A stretch of DNA of 64,000 bases from Chrysomallon squamiferum (taxonomy: Eukaryota > Mollusca > Gastropoda > Neomphalida > Peltospiridae). This document shows, one piece after another, positions 46,936-59,225 of this stretch. The notes under the pieces were generated by a model that worked only from the letters and a program-made list of their open reading frames with translations, ran no database searches and was not told the origin of the DNA. Made by a program: the position numbers and the translations under genes. Position 1 is the stretch's first letter; every line of letters starts with the position of its first letter. The stretch is taken from positions 23,173,822-23,237,821 of the forward strand of contig CM022671.1 in the NCBI GenBank assembly GCA_012295275.1, read 5' to 3'.

Positions 46936-47634
46936 ATTAAATACTATGATAAATGCTATTTATTATTATTATTATTATTATTTTATATTTTTATTTTTAT
47001 TGTTGTTGTTACTGTTTTACTATCATATCATCATCATCATTACTGCTTATACTACTACTACTAATTCTAATACTGTTATTATTATTACTATTATTATTAT
47101 TATTATTGCTATCGTTATTATTATTATTTTGGTTTATTTCAATAACATTAAAAGAACGCTGTAATTATGATGATAATAACAACAAAAAACAAAAACAAGA
47201 ACAGATAAAACATAACTACTATCATTACTACTACACAACAATACTCTCAAATTTTACCACCACTGCGTTATTTATTTATTTATTTATTTATTTATCGAAG
47301 AAGGAAAATGATGGAACATAAGCTTCCCACAATACTAAATGGTCATCAGTGTATCTTACCTTAATACTTATGACTGACAATAAATAAATAAATAAATAAA
47401 TAAATATCAGCTGGTTTTAAAAGTCCCTTTCCACCCTAATAACGTTATCATTATACTGTCATATTTTATTACAGATTAACACGGATCGCTATAAACAAAT
47501 GAAGCAGCAAAGTGAAAGCACGCTACATAAATTTATTTACCTAAGTGTTAGTAAAATTTGTTTTGAAAAATATCTTTAGGGCGAGAGAAAATAAAAAAAA
47601 AATAAAAATTAACTAGTCTTATGACTCATAGCAC
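46936..47634. other. AT-rich segment with TTA, ATC and AAAT repeats
   Basis: TTA repeats (46959-46983, 47076-47107), TTTA (47271-47295) and AAAT (47380-47405). No gene. Confidence 0.75.
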
Positions 47635-48440
47635 CTAAAGGGAAAGTGACGTGCCTTTGAAAAACAGTTCAGTTTGCTTGTCCCTTTGAGAATACTGAAA
47701 ACTGTTTGTAGCTGAATGGTTCCTCTGAAGATAATCCACTGACCACATACTCGGTGCCGCATACTGCACCTCGCACAACTGCAAACTGAGCGAAAAAAAA
47801 GCGAGCGGGTCCGGCCACTTCATCGGCATTGTTTACCCGTCTCTATGTCAATGTTTTCACTGAACACCTATATCGGTGCGGCAATTCAATTTGTAACCCC
47901 GAGAGGGACACGACGAATCTCTCAGGTATTCGCCAGTGGCTTGCGGGCAGCAGGTGAACCACTTTGATCCTTTCACGTGAAAGGATTACCCCGGGTCCAC
48001 TGTTTTTACAGCAATTAGCTCGACCTGGCCTTCGTCGGTATCGCCAGGAACCGGCAAAAGAAAGCGAAACAATGGCAGTCTGGATTTCAAAAAGAAAGTT
48101 CTCATCTCGTAGCTTTCGTTTTGTTTTTGTTCCGGCGAAGATCTTTCATTGTTCTCATTGTTTGTTTCGCAATCTATCTTTTCACTGACGATTCTTCGCC
48201 TAACCCCCTCGAGCATCTATCTACGTGATGCGAGGACCTAACGCGCGGATTCGAAAAAGGGGTCCTGGCACGGTGGAGCTAACGGAAACTTGCGTCAGAA
48301 GCCTTGATCCCTTGTTTAAGAATGTAAGTTAACGTCTGGAGCGCAACAAAATAGCGAGTCGAAACTGTCCCAGTGATAAATCCGTTTACGCCGCTGACTT
48401 CCAAGTCTTTACGTCCTCTTGTGCGATACTAGTTACGTAA
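47635..48440. promoter_or_regulatory. Large complex island with clustered SOX motifs
   Basis: About 800 bp, the largest CpG-containing island upstream of the gene and about 4.6 kb from the start codon. AACAATGG (48068-48075) and two CATTGTT cores (48147-48153 and 48156-48162) form a SOX-type cluster. The upstream part includes CCCCGGGTCC (about 47990) and a possible acceptor TGTTTTTACAG. No gene recognised. Confidence 0.35.
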
Positions 48441-49024
48441 ATGAGCATGAACTGACGTTTTCTAGTTTAAAAAAACAACACAATCTAAATATCATTTTTT
48501 TTTTTTAATGATATCTGTTTATGACAGCCGTATCTGAATTTTAACTGACTATATGCAGTGTGTGTATATATATATATATATTTTCACCTCCAGTTGTCAG
48601 ATAATCCTATAAACAAGTGTTATATGGGGAAATATTTACTGCGTGGATTTTTAATTATTTTATTTTATTTTATTTTATTTTATTTTATTTTATTTATTTA
48701 TTTATTTATTTATTTTATACTAATATTTTATCAAAAATTTAGAGTATAATTATGACGCGGTGATAGATTGTACCCAGGACAGGCATACCTAAACAGTTAT
48801 TTAACGAAAACATTTTCCAATTCATACACATTAATAATGATTATTTTACTGTTCTTTACAAATACATTATTATTATTAATAATATTATTATTATTATTAG
48901 TAGTAGTAGTAGTAGTAGTAGTATTAAATTTATTATTATTTACATATTTATTTATTTGTTTTTGAAAAAAAAAAGAAATTCAAAATAATAGTTATATTGT
49001 TTTAATTATTTCTAAATTTTATTA

Positions 49025-49064
<40 letters not shown>

Positions 49065-49974
49065 ATAGATAACATTATTATCATTAATATCAAAATAATA
49101 ATAATCGTTATCATTATTATTATCATAAAAATCACAATAATATTATTATTATTTTATTTTACTTGTTTTTCTTTTAAATTTTATATTAATTTTATTTCAT
49201 TTTCATTTCATTTTATGATATTTATAGCATGTTGTCCAAAATATTATTTTAAATATTTCCCGTGTTTAATCTCGTAAAATGATGTATTGTTTTATTTATT
49301 TTGTCTTAATTACGTTACACTTATCGATAATATCGTCATAATCGGCGAAAACTGTATTATTGCAATCGACATTCGCATGACACACGTTTCAACTCTCTGA
49401 CTTATTACGAGAACTGTATCTCAGAAAAAAACTTTCAATTTTATTTCTTCTAAAAACAGAACAGATCCAAACTTCTGCATCATTACAATTATTTAAAAAA
49501 AAAAAAAAAAAAAAAATTACAAAATAAAAAAAAAAAAAAATAAAAAATAAAACTGCCTAGCGAAATAAGTCGTATATGCTTTTTTGAAAAAGGTTAAATG
49601 CTTTAAAATGATGAATAGATTATTAATTAATTAATTTATGCGCTAATACATTACATGTCCATCCATCTATTTTATTTATACTTATAAACATATATATATA
49701 TATATATATGTGTATACGTTTATATATATAAATATATATATACACACACACGCATACAACATATATAGAGATATACAGATAGACAGAAATATATATAAAT
49801 ATATATTATAATAGTAATAATAATATACAACAAAAATCATAACAATAAGAAGAAGAAAATCGACAACAATGACAACAACAACAGCAACAACAAAACAATA
49901 ATAAGAACAACAGCAATAAATAACTAACTAACTAACTAAATAAATAAATAAATAAATAAATAACATTTAAAGAT
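48441..49974. other. Strongly AT-rich segment
   Basis: TTTTA/TTTA repeats at 48656-48716, TTA/TAG repeats at 48868-48925, TTA at 49026-49062, poly(A) at 49496-49516 and TA repeats at 49690-49800. No gene. Confidence 0.8.
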
Positions 49975-50170
49975 AATCGTTGTATTGGATGCTGGAGAAC
50001 ATCGGCTTGCAATCGAGGGCAATAAACAAGTCCGTGTTAACACACAGAGACAGCGAAATGATTGCTTAATTATTTCATTGCTTTCAGTCACTTGCCGTTT
50101 TAATAGCACGTAACGATTACACTTTAATCAATTCGCTGGGTAAACTTGCTGATTCTTATCTCTGTCGCTA
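49975..50170. promoter_or_regulatory. Short homeodomain-core-rich unique stretch
   Basis: About 195 bp of unique sequence in AT-rich DNA with AATGATTGCTTAATTATTTC (50057-50076) and TAACGATTACACTTTAATCA (50111-50130). Candidate enhancer by core density only. Confidence 0.25.
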
Positions 50171-50228
50171 ATAACACATGTTTCGTTATCTCCTGAAACT
50201 GACACACGTTAATGTTGGCATTCCTAAC

Positions 50229-50263
<35 letters not shown>

Positions 50264-51954
50264 AAAAAAAAGGTGTTTAGAAAGACTGAAGATATTATTG
50301 GGAAGCCAGAATAAAAATAGCAAACACAACACACACGTACGTATATACAGACACACCTTGTTCATTGTACAAGCACATTTATTTATTTATTTATTTATTT
50401 ATTTATTCATTTATTTATTTACCAGTATTATTATTGTTGTTGTTGTTATTATTATTATTTTTATTATTATTTTTATTATTATTATCATTATTATTATTAT
50501 TATTATTATTGTTATTATTATTATTGTAGTAGCAGTAGAACCTGTAAAAGAGTAGTAGTAGTAGTAGTTGCAATGGATTCAGTCGTAATAGCATTTGTCT
50601 CATTTATTATTGTTACTTTTTTTTTATAAGCTGCTACTGCTACTATTACTATCACTACCACTACAACAAGTTTTAAATCATTTTCTTCATCTTCATTTTT
50701 TTCATCATTTATTTATTTATTTATTTATAGTTATTTACTTGTGTACTAACGTACTAACGTAATTACTTATTCTTGATAAACACTGAAGGATCTACAAAGA
50801 ATTGTCATCAGTAAAATAAATTTTCAGTAAAAAAAAAATGGAGTAATTGTTTTGTTCCAGAAATACTTTTTAATGTTATTTAATTTTCTACTTCTTTTTT
50901 ATGACATTTATTTTTTTCTTTCGTTCAATTTTTTTACTTTATTTATTTATTTATTTATTTATTTATTTTTGTTTTATTTATTTATTTATTTATTTTAATA
51001 CATATTTCTTCGAACGCATAATTTCTCTAATGTTTCTTTTTTTTTTTGTTGTTTTTTTCTCTGCTTTTCATTAACGAATTCTTTTGAAATATTTAAGCGT
51101 ATGTTTCTTTTGGAAGGAAAAATTCCTTTAGAAAATGTTAAATATTTCCATTATTATTTAAAATGTCCTTATAGCATTTTTATAAACCTATGTTATGATG
51201 TATTAGTATTAATGTATAATCAATCTTTTGTAAAATTAAAATTTCTTAGACGAATGCAACGGCTGTCCATATAATAAAGAATCAGTAATGTGTTTTAAGT
51301 GTAGCTATGGGTTTGTGTGTTTGTGTGTGTTTGTGTGTGTGTGTGTGTATGTGTGTGTGTGTGAGATTATGTGTGTATGTGTATGTGTGTTTGTAAATTT
51401 GCCTCATCGTTAATTTTATTTGTTTATTTGTTTATTTTATTTTATATTATTTTATTTTGTTTATTTATTTATTTATTTATTTATATATTTATTTGTTTGT
51501 TTGTTTATTTATTTATTTTACACTGCTGTTGTTGTATTGATGTTTATAGACTCAAAAAGAAATTTGGTTTTTATGATTTGTACATTATTCGGATGTAAAC
51601 AATTCCGTACGTTATGCATGCTTCTCTTTTTTGTTTCTCTCATTGTTTTAAATTATATATGAAATGTAGACAGCCATGTTAGGACAAGAAGTAAAAACGT
51701 AGTTTCTCTAGTTTAATACTGTGGTTACCATATCGACAGAGATCGAGTAAGAACCTGGATTATTGTTATTATTTAACACAAGTGAAAAAAACGTTGTGGA
51801 CAAAATTTCCTAAACAACACACTGATTAAAGCTGACCACGGTGATAATTACATAAGCGATACTTGAAGAAATACGTTTTACTTTTCAGTTTAATCTATTT
51901 ATCATGAAATGAAGTCGGTAGATTGTTTTTGTTTCTTTTTCATTCATGGCTAGA
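50171..51954. other. AT-rich segment with TTTA, TTA, poly(A) and TG repeats
   Basis: Poly(A) at 50231-50261, TTTA at 50377-50420, TTA at 50443-50525, TTTA at 50940-50995 and 51464-51513, TG at 51316-51362. No gene. Confidence 0.75.
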
Positions 51955-52640
51955 TCAATTCAAGTGTTAGGCCATTTGGCTACATACACTGCGAGCCACA
52001 TTTTAACGACTTGGAGTGTTTGTTCTTGGATTTATGGACAAATATCACCCACCGAAATGAAAGGGTGAAATCCAAGGACAGTTCCTTTAAGAAGACTACA
52101 GATAAGGCTGAACATACGGCTTGTCATTCCCGTACGAGCCCTCTCACTGGCCGAGAAACAAAAATGTAGGCGGAGCTTAGAGTAACGCAGTCTGACACGC
52201 CTTCCACAAAGATCTGCTTACAATTGAATGGCGAAACATAACACAGCATAAACACTGACGGGCCAGCTCGACTGCTGTTCAATGGGTTCCACTGACTCGG
52301 GGCACATTCGGGAACAAGCTGACGCGCACCGAATCACAATTATAATGGCGATCTCCATGGATACTCTTTCTGACTGACGTGGCTGTTGGCCGCGCCCATC
52401 GTCCGGTTATCGTAACTAAACTTCCAACATGAAAGTGTTGGCACACTGGTTCGCCAATAACATCTCGACTCTTCAGGATATGAACGTTGTCACGCTTCCA
52501 CGGAACTAAAAATTCTCACCCAGGAACACGAAGGGAAAAGGCCACAGTTGACCTAACCTGTGTGGATTCGGGTAGTATTTGAAACACGACTGCAATTCTG
52601 TGAGCGACCTGTGTAAACACAGCACTCCCTTTTCAGACCA
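51955..52640 (+). promoter_or_regulatory. CpG-containing promoter-proximal island of Lhx1/5
   Basis: About 700 bp of complex, non-repetitive sequence 0.4-1.05 kb upstream of the start codon, flanked by AT-rich DNA. It has many CpGs and TAAT/ATTA-type homeodomain cores, for example ACAATTATAATGG near 52335 and CAATTGAATGG near 52222. No convincing long reading frame occurs. Position suggests proximal promoter, distal 5' UTR exon or enhancer; which of these is not visible. Confidence 0.45.
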
Positions 52641-52831
52641 AGTGTTACGAGGCTGTGTTGGATTGTCTGAAAAAAAAAAAAAAAAAAATACCCAGGCCGG
52701 AGCTGCAACCGAGAGGAAATAATTATTATAAATATAAATATTTATATTTGTATATCTATATATATATATATTTATATATATGTAGATACACACATCTATA
52801 AATATATTCACACATATATTATAGATAAATG
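52641..52831. repeat. Poly(A) and TA-rich low-complexity block before exon 1
   Basis: A poly(A) run at 52671-52688 and TA/TTTATA repeats at 52720-52815 separate the promoter-proximal island from exon 1. Confidence 0.8.
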
Positions 52832-53005
52832 TAAAAATTCGGAACCCGGTCAGGAACAGCAATATTCGCGGCGTGTTTGGCTGTAACGGATACTCACACC
52901 CCGACCCTGGCCGTGTCGGTCGACCCCCGGGCCCCCGTCCCGCAGCTCAAGTTCGAGCCCTTGCCGTGGGCCGGGTCCGGTTGCAGCGTGGACTTGAAGA
53001 GCGCA
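52832..53005 (+). other. Probable 5' UTR / start region of Lhx1/5
   Basis: An in-frame TAA at 52832-52834 is followed by open frame without any in-frame ATG until 53006, so this stretch is best read as untranslated leader. It is GC-rich (CCCCGGGCCCCCG-type runs at about 52922-52945), in sharp contrast to the TA-rich block just upstream (52725-52815). The transcription start cannot be placed from sequence; the TA-rich block could supply a TATA-like element, but it looks like a microsatellite. Confidence 0.5.
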
Positions 53006-53175
53006 ATGGTGCAGTGCGCTGGATGTGAAAGACCCATTCTTGACCGATTCCTTCTGAACGTTTTGGATCGAGCCTGGCACACCAAGTGTGTGCAGTGTTC
53101 AGACTGTAAGAGCAACTTGACAGAGAAATGTTTCTATAGGGAAGGAAAACTCTACTGTCGGAGCGACTTTTTCAG
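53006..53175 (+). CDS. Lhx1/5: LIM-homeobox protein Lhx1/5 (Lim1), coding exon 1: first LIM domain
   Basis: First coding exon of a nuclear LIM-homeodomain transcription factor. The 56 complete codons begin [15 protein letters not shown] and form LIM domain 1. Its zinc ligands are all present: C4, C7, H25, C28, C31, C34, C51 and D54. The starting residues and the stretch [11 protein letters not shown] are characteristic of Lhx1/5 rather than Lhx3/4, Lhx2/9, Islet or Lmx. ATG 53006 is the only in-frame ATG after the upstream stop at 52832-52834, has G at -3 and +4, and matches the usual start of the family. The exon ends in a donor of the form CAG|GTGAGA after two bases of the codon for R57. 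In other animals the LIM domains bind cofactors of the Ldb/Chip type and regulate the homeodomain, and the gene acts in axial, neural and sensory patterning. Lhx1 versus Lhx5 cannot be separated, because that duplication is vertebrate. Confidence 0.97.
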
Positions 53176-54595
53176 GTGAGAGATATGACGCTATAAGTCT
53201 GGATACGCATTTTGTATTTATTTGTTTTTCATGTTATATAGCGGGCCGTAGTCGTATTTAAACGTCGCTACGCCTCTCCGTCGCTTTATTTATATTAAAC
53301 GCTGTATCTGCACTGAAGCGAGACTGCTTTTTTAGAATTTTTTATTTTTTATTTTTTTTTATTATACTTCCTCTTTTTTAGCGGGTAGTTCAAATAGTTT
53401 TTTTTTTTTTTCTTTTTTTATTTTTTTTTTTTTTTTTTTTTTTTTTCAAAACATATGCTATATCATTTGTATTTTAATAATTTCTTTGAAAATTCTCAGT
53501 CTTTTTATTTAGCAGTTTTTTTGTTGTCTTTTTTTTAAATAAAAAAATAAGTAAGATAGTAAGTATATAAATAAACAAATAAATAAATAAATAAATAAAA
53601 TCCGGATAGTGTAAGTATATTTATTTCATATAACAGTGCGGTTTTATTTGACTTTCTAAAACTTCTCCGAAAGTATAAAAAGGTAAATAGCGTTCGTTCT
53701 TAACTCGCGTTAAATAAAGGTTTCAAAAATATAATATTATTTTAATAGTTTTTATTATATAAACTAAAAGTAAAATCTTTAACTTATCTTCATTATGGTC
53801 ATAAAGAATTAATTATTAAATTTATTCTAAATGATGAATTATATACCAAAATCTGTTTAATTTAATTGCATTAATTTTTACCGTTAATGGTACCGTTATA
53901 AAACTATCTGATATTCTTTTAGAAACCATTGAACTGCAGCTTCTTGTTTTTTCATTCCGTGAATTTCCATAAATATTTTTGCCCGTTTATTTTATCTTAA
54001 AAATATAAACATCCTGACGTCCATATTTATTTGTTTTGAAGATAATTTAACTTTTTACCGGAATAATTTTGAAATATATTATGAAGAATTTCAAACATGA
54101 GTTTGCTATTCAAATATTCATGCAATATTCTATGAATAAATCATCGGAACTGATGTTGCGATTATATTTATAATTTTAGCACACTTAGGAACAGTGAAAC
54201 AAAATTCAGGTTTCGTAAATCTGTACCTCTAAATTCATTATTGTTGTTATTTTAAACATAACTTTAAAACTTTACTGAAGCAAATATTTATTTATAATAA
54301 AATTCAAAAACAACAAAAAAAAAAAAAAGCGAGATAAAATATGTCATTTCGTGTAGAAATGTCAAACCGTGTTGACTAAGCTCATAAGCGAATACACATA
54401 TTATCTACATATATAATAACAAAAAAATATATACTGGTGTATATGTATGTATATATATATATATATGTATGTACGTACGTATGTATATATGTATATATCT
54501 ATGTATATATATATATTACGTGCGTTTAGCATATTTTTATTCTATTTTTTTATTTTAGATTTCAGTGAACTCACACACACATACATACATAAACA

Positions 54596-54634
<39 letters not shown>

Positions 54635-55161
54635 ACATATACATTATACACATGATGACAGGGCCGTTGCTTTGTTTGCTATCAGATGCAGTCGAAACTT
54701 ATCATAATTTCATGTTGAAATGATTAAATGATTATGACTAATTATCGGTGGTGAAAGTCCCAATGACACAGGCAACTGCATTTTGTGCCGGCGAAAGTCA
54801 TGAATTATTCATTAAGCCGCCGATAGCTGGTTATGACGAGTGTTTTCATTTCGTTTCTGTTGACATGCAAATCAGTTTTATGTTTTAGCGACACACAAAC
54901 CGTGGCAAAAGTTAGCTATACGTAGTTTTTATGTACATTTAACCCGAGTCTAGATCTGCAGGTGTACGGAAATAGTAATTTCTTTTAATTTTTATTTATT
55001 TATATATTTTTTTTTTCTTTCTAAAGGTTTACTTTCTGTAGAGTTTATTTTTTTGTTCTTTTTTTTTTTTTTTTTCTCTGTAAGTTTTCTCAAATAATAT
55101 ATATTTTTCAAACTGTTATATTAAATTTTTAAGAAAAAAAAAAGATATTCCAAAAATGATT

Positions 55162-55222
<61 letters not shown>

Positions 55223-55622
55223 TGAACTAATAATATGAACTAATTATATCTTTATACAAAAAAAATTGCAGATAAACATTTCTTCTGATATTTATTTTTA
55301 TTTCCCTTCTTATTCATTCATTTATTTATTTATTTATTTATTTACTTATTCATTTTAATTACTTACTTCCTTATTTATAACTGTCTAGTTCGAATTAAGT
55401 TCCGTGATAAATAATTTTATTTTTGAAAATTTTATACAGTTTAGTCTATTACAAGGTATCCGATATTTATATACACCATATTATGCTATAATATAAATAC
55501 AAAATGTTTTAGTAAATATATTTTACAGACATTTATAAAAACCGTCACGATATATATATATATAATTATTATTATTATTATTTTGTTTTTATTAAAAAGC
55601 TCGCGAAAGAGTGCTATAATGC

Positions 55623-55677
<55 letters not shown>

Positions 55678-55779
55678 TTATTTATTTATTTACAACGGCA
55701 TATATCAAACATGCATGCATGTATCTAATACCCGTGATTTTCATAACTTGATTGTAACGTACGTGACTGTGAATTTCAG
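53176..55779 (+). other. Lhx1/5 intron 1 (phase 2)
   Basis: Intron of 2604 bp with GTGAGA donor and TTTCAG acceptor, interrupting the codon for R57 between the two LIM domains. The content is AT-rich: long poly(T) at 53398-53447, AAAT repeats near 53573-53600, a CA repeat at 54597-54632, an AAT repeat at 55163-55221 and a pure TA tract at about 55625-55673, roughly 105 bp before the acceptor. A less AT-rich stretch lies at about 54710-54960. No additional exon is recognisable. Confidence 0.9.
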
Positions 55780-55982
55780 GAGATACGGGACAAAGTGTGC
55801 TGGATGTTCTCACGGAATATCACCTAACGACCTTGTACGCAGAGCTAGAAACAAAGTGTTTCACCTGAAGTGTTTTACGTGCATGGTATGTCGGCGGCAG
55901 CTGTCCACGGGAGAAGAGTTGTATATTCTTGACGAGAATAAATTTATCTGTAAGGAGGACTATCTTAACACGAAATTCCCAG
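55780..55982 (+). CDS. Lhx1/5: LIM-homeobox protein Lhx1/5 (Lim1), coding exon 2: second LIM domain (3' end uncertain)
   Basis: Second coding exon. The acceptor is GAATTTCAG at 55771-55779, and the first base completes the split arginine codon from exon 1, giving [12 protein letters not shown] across the junction. LIM domain 2 has all eight ligands: C63, C66, H85, C88, C91, C94, C114 and D117. The blocks [13 protein letters not shown] and [15 protein letters not shown] are strongly diagnostic for Lhx1/5. The open frame meets TAA at 55988, so a donor must lie before it. CAG|GCAAGT (exon end 55982) fits the known GC-AG class; CAA|GTAATT (exon end 55986) is a weak GT alternative. The acidic or serine-rich linker and homeodomain that should follow are not in this exon. 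Identity is certain; the last few bases are not. Confidence 0.95.
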
Positions 55983-56326
55983 GCAAGTAATTTCTGTTTA
56001 AAAGTGGACGTTTCGTTTATAGTTGTTCGCCAAACGTAGGTTTAATTATTCGTTGTTTCTGGCTTCAAGAAGGTAAGTGATTGTTATTATTATTATTATT
56101 ATTTTATTATTATTAATTGAATGTATTTAATTTTTATTAACTGTATCAAATTTAAATGTTTTTCTTTTACAATGTGCGTATTTTCTAATGCGTGATTGGG
56201 GGGAACAAAATTATATTTTGTAAAAGCACACTCAAGTATACTTATGAATTCTGTTTTCTAAAAAGAGTATCTAAACTAATAATATTCAATGCGTGATTTA
56301 CAAGCGGAACAGAACAATTTTTTAAA

Positions 56327-56427
<101 letters not shown>

Positions 56428-57384
56428 CACAAAATTCATTCACATATTCATGTTCCATTAATACAGAAATGTGTTCGCGCACAACGTATCCGCATCCTTT
56501 TGTAAAAATTAAACAAAACAACTCATGAACGACATGTTAAACTTTATTGTGCGCCTGACACAATGTAGAAAGCTGTCGTACAATATACCTGCGTATGCGA
56601 AACATACTGTCACGTATTTGTGATTCTTTGTATAATGATTCATGCTGAAATAAATCCTGGCATAATGTAAAAGGTTGTAATGCGGCGCCTGTTATGCAAA
56701 CTAAAACATACCGAACCAAATACGTGTAGCATTGATGACGAGTCCGATCCTGTGTGTTGATGAAATACACTGGAAATACGTCTATAAATGTAGTATATTA
56801 TTATGTATTTCATAATAATAAAGAGCGTATAAACCACAAAAACATGAAATGTAGAAAGTTATAGCTGGAATGTCTCTTAAAAAAAAAAAAAAAAAAAAAT
56901 TCCGATATGAAAATTTACATAGTTTATTTTGCCGTATCTGTAAACTGAAGGAAAATTCAAACGACATGTTTAATATTAAAGGTTGTAAAATGGAATCGTT
57001 ATTAAATTAAAACAATGTAAACGGACAAACGTATGATGTAAAAAGAACGTAATATCGTATATAAACTGAATTAATAATATTGATAATTAAATAAAATGTC
57101 ATAAAAAATAAATAAATAAACCAAACAAACAAATACGCAAATAAAAACAACAAGAAAAAATAACAAACAAATAACAGAATTATAATATACATAATATAAT
57201 ACATAATAGAATATATATATATTCTGTCTTACAAAAATAGAACCATTCGAAAACGAAAGACATGTCTATTTTAGATCGCTATAATACCAATATCTATGTG
57301 TGACAAATTAAATAAAACTGTCCACGAGCTAGTTCTCAAAAAAAAAAAAAATAAAAAAGAAAAGAAAGAAAATAAAAAAAATCT

Positions 57385-57730
57385 CGACATCACGCACAGT
57401 GGCAGAAACGTGGGAACGCAAACCGCACATGTCAAGGAAAACGTCTTGCGGACAAGGCATTCTTCATTCGGGAACCGACTTGAACGCGACAGAAGCTATC
57501 GACTTGAAGAGAAACTTGTACAGAACTCTCCTCGCTTCCACATTGTGTTCTCGCGCCCACTCGAGCTGCCCCTAGCCCCACGAGCCCGCCAACTCCCCCG
57601 GTCAAGAGCCCTTAACGAGTGATGTCCATTGATTGTCGATGAATCTCTCCCTTCACCGCTCGGCGCGGCCTGCAACTATTTTCTGCGAGCGCGACAACAC
57701 CCAGCTTCTTGTTGCAGTTCTCAACCCTTC
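57385..57730. promoter_or_regulatory. Intronic complex island with Su(H)-type site
   Basis: CpG-containing unique sequence in intron 2. CGTGGGAA at 57409-57416 is a high-affinity Su(H)/RBPJ motif (Notch effector); CATTGATTGTCGATGAATC near 57627 is homeodomain/Pbx-like. A 108-codon frame ending near 57622 begins in a poly(K) run and lacks any homeodomain, so it is not exon 3. Confidence 0.35.
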
Positions 57731-58034
57731 GGCTAGCGAGGCTTTTTTTTCCATGTGAAAAATAAATAGTAAAATTCTGAAGTCAGGCAAACACATTAAA
57801 GCAACAGTTTAATATATTTATATGTATATATATATTTTATATTTATATATAAATTCTTGTAAATTTTCTTGAAAATAAATTAATCATTAAATAAATAAGT
57901 AAATAAATAAATTAGTAAATAAATAACGAAAGAAAGAAAGAAAGAAAGAAATAATACTATTATATTTTCCGCTATTTCTCTTTATGAAATTCTTGTTTTG
58001 TTACTTCTGTTTATTATCTTAATTTAAATTTATC

Positions 58035-58103
<69 letters not shown>

Positions 58104-58702
58104 TTTTTTAGGAACAATGTTCAAGTATTTATTAATGATAAATAAAAATAATTATAACAATAAATAAATCAAAATTATATATTCAAATAATAATAATAAT
58201 AAAACACACACACACACACACACACAGAGATATATATGTATATATATAATAAAATATATGCGGTAGTAGTCTGGATAATATTATATTTTCCCATCAAGAT
58301 TCGAATCGGTAAACCCGTTTATTAACCAATTAAATTATACGTTTTAGTTTTTCTGTTTATCTTTAATAAATTAATCTTTACTTGTCTTCGAAGTTAATCT
58401 GAAATATCTATATTTTTCTTTATAAAAAAATAAGAAGAAAAGAAGTGATATTTTCTAAGCACAGAACATGCTAATTTTTATGTCATATTTGTTTTTTTTT
58501 TTTTTTTTTCTTTTCTTTCTTCTCCTTCTCAGTAAATAAAATCCTAGGAAAGAAAAGAAAATTGCAAAATTGAACATATATAAAATATTTTTATTATCAT
58601 ATTTTTTATTATTCGTTTTAAATTCTATATCTTAAAGAAAATTTTTCCCAATGAAGCAAACACAACTTTTATTGCACAAATGGAAGAGGAAACAAGGAAA
58701 TC

Positions 58703-58733
<31 letters not shown>

Positions 58734-58898
58734 CCAGAATAAAATACAGATTTATAACAAACTCATTTACATATGCGACTTCAGGGGACACATCTCCATT
58801 TCTAAAAAAAAAAAAAAATAAAAAATAAAATAAAATAAAAAATAAAAATAAAAAACATTAATACTCGTTTCACTATAATGGCACCCTCATGATTTTGG

Positions 58899-58930
<32 letters not shown>
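57731..58930. other. AT-rich intronic segment
   Basis: AAAT, GAAA (57930-57951), TTA (58036-58101), CA (58204-58226) and several poly(A)/poly(T) runs. No gene. Confidence 0.8.
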
Positions 58931-58934
<4 letters not shown>

Positions 58935-58939
58935 AAAAA

Positions 58940-59225
58940 TTTTCCCCACCAGTTTCAACTGGTAATAAAAACACACACGCCATATTGTTTGCTAGTGTTT
59001 CTCGAAATCTCAAGTCGAGGTTGTGTATCTGTACTCCGAAAACGTCCGACTTGACTGTCCGACACAGATGTGTTCGAATTATCGGAATCCCCGCGGTTTC
59101 GGTGACTTATCTTCCAATCGAATACGCGGGCAAAAAGAGATGAAAAATTTTTCAACCGTTCGTAACAATATTGCTACAAAGTGGATCACATGGCCAGAAT
59201 ATCACTGTCTGTACTGAAGATTAGA
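58940..59225. promoter_or_regulatory. Intronic complex island
   Basis: CpG-containing unique sequence between poly(A) runs. No motif strong enough to name; no exon recognised. Confidence 0.25.

Noticed and set aside
52877-53005. N-terminal extension of Lhx1/5 in frame with the first LIM domain
   Set aside because: It would have to start at a TTG codon. The family starts directly at the MVQCAGC-type sequence, and the ATG at 53006 has a good context, so this is read as 5' UTR.
57296-57622. 108-codon frame as Lhx1/5 exon 3
   Set aside because: It begins in a poly(K) run from poly(A) and has no homeodomain or linker features. No acceptor in the right phase is convincing.
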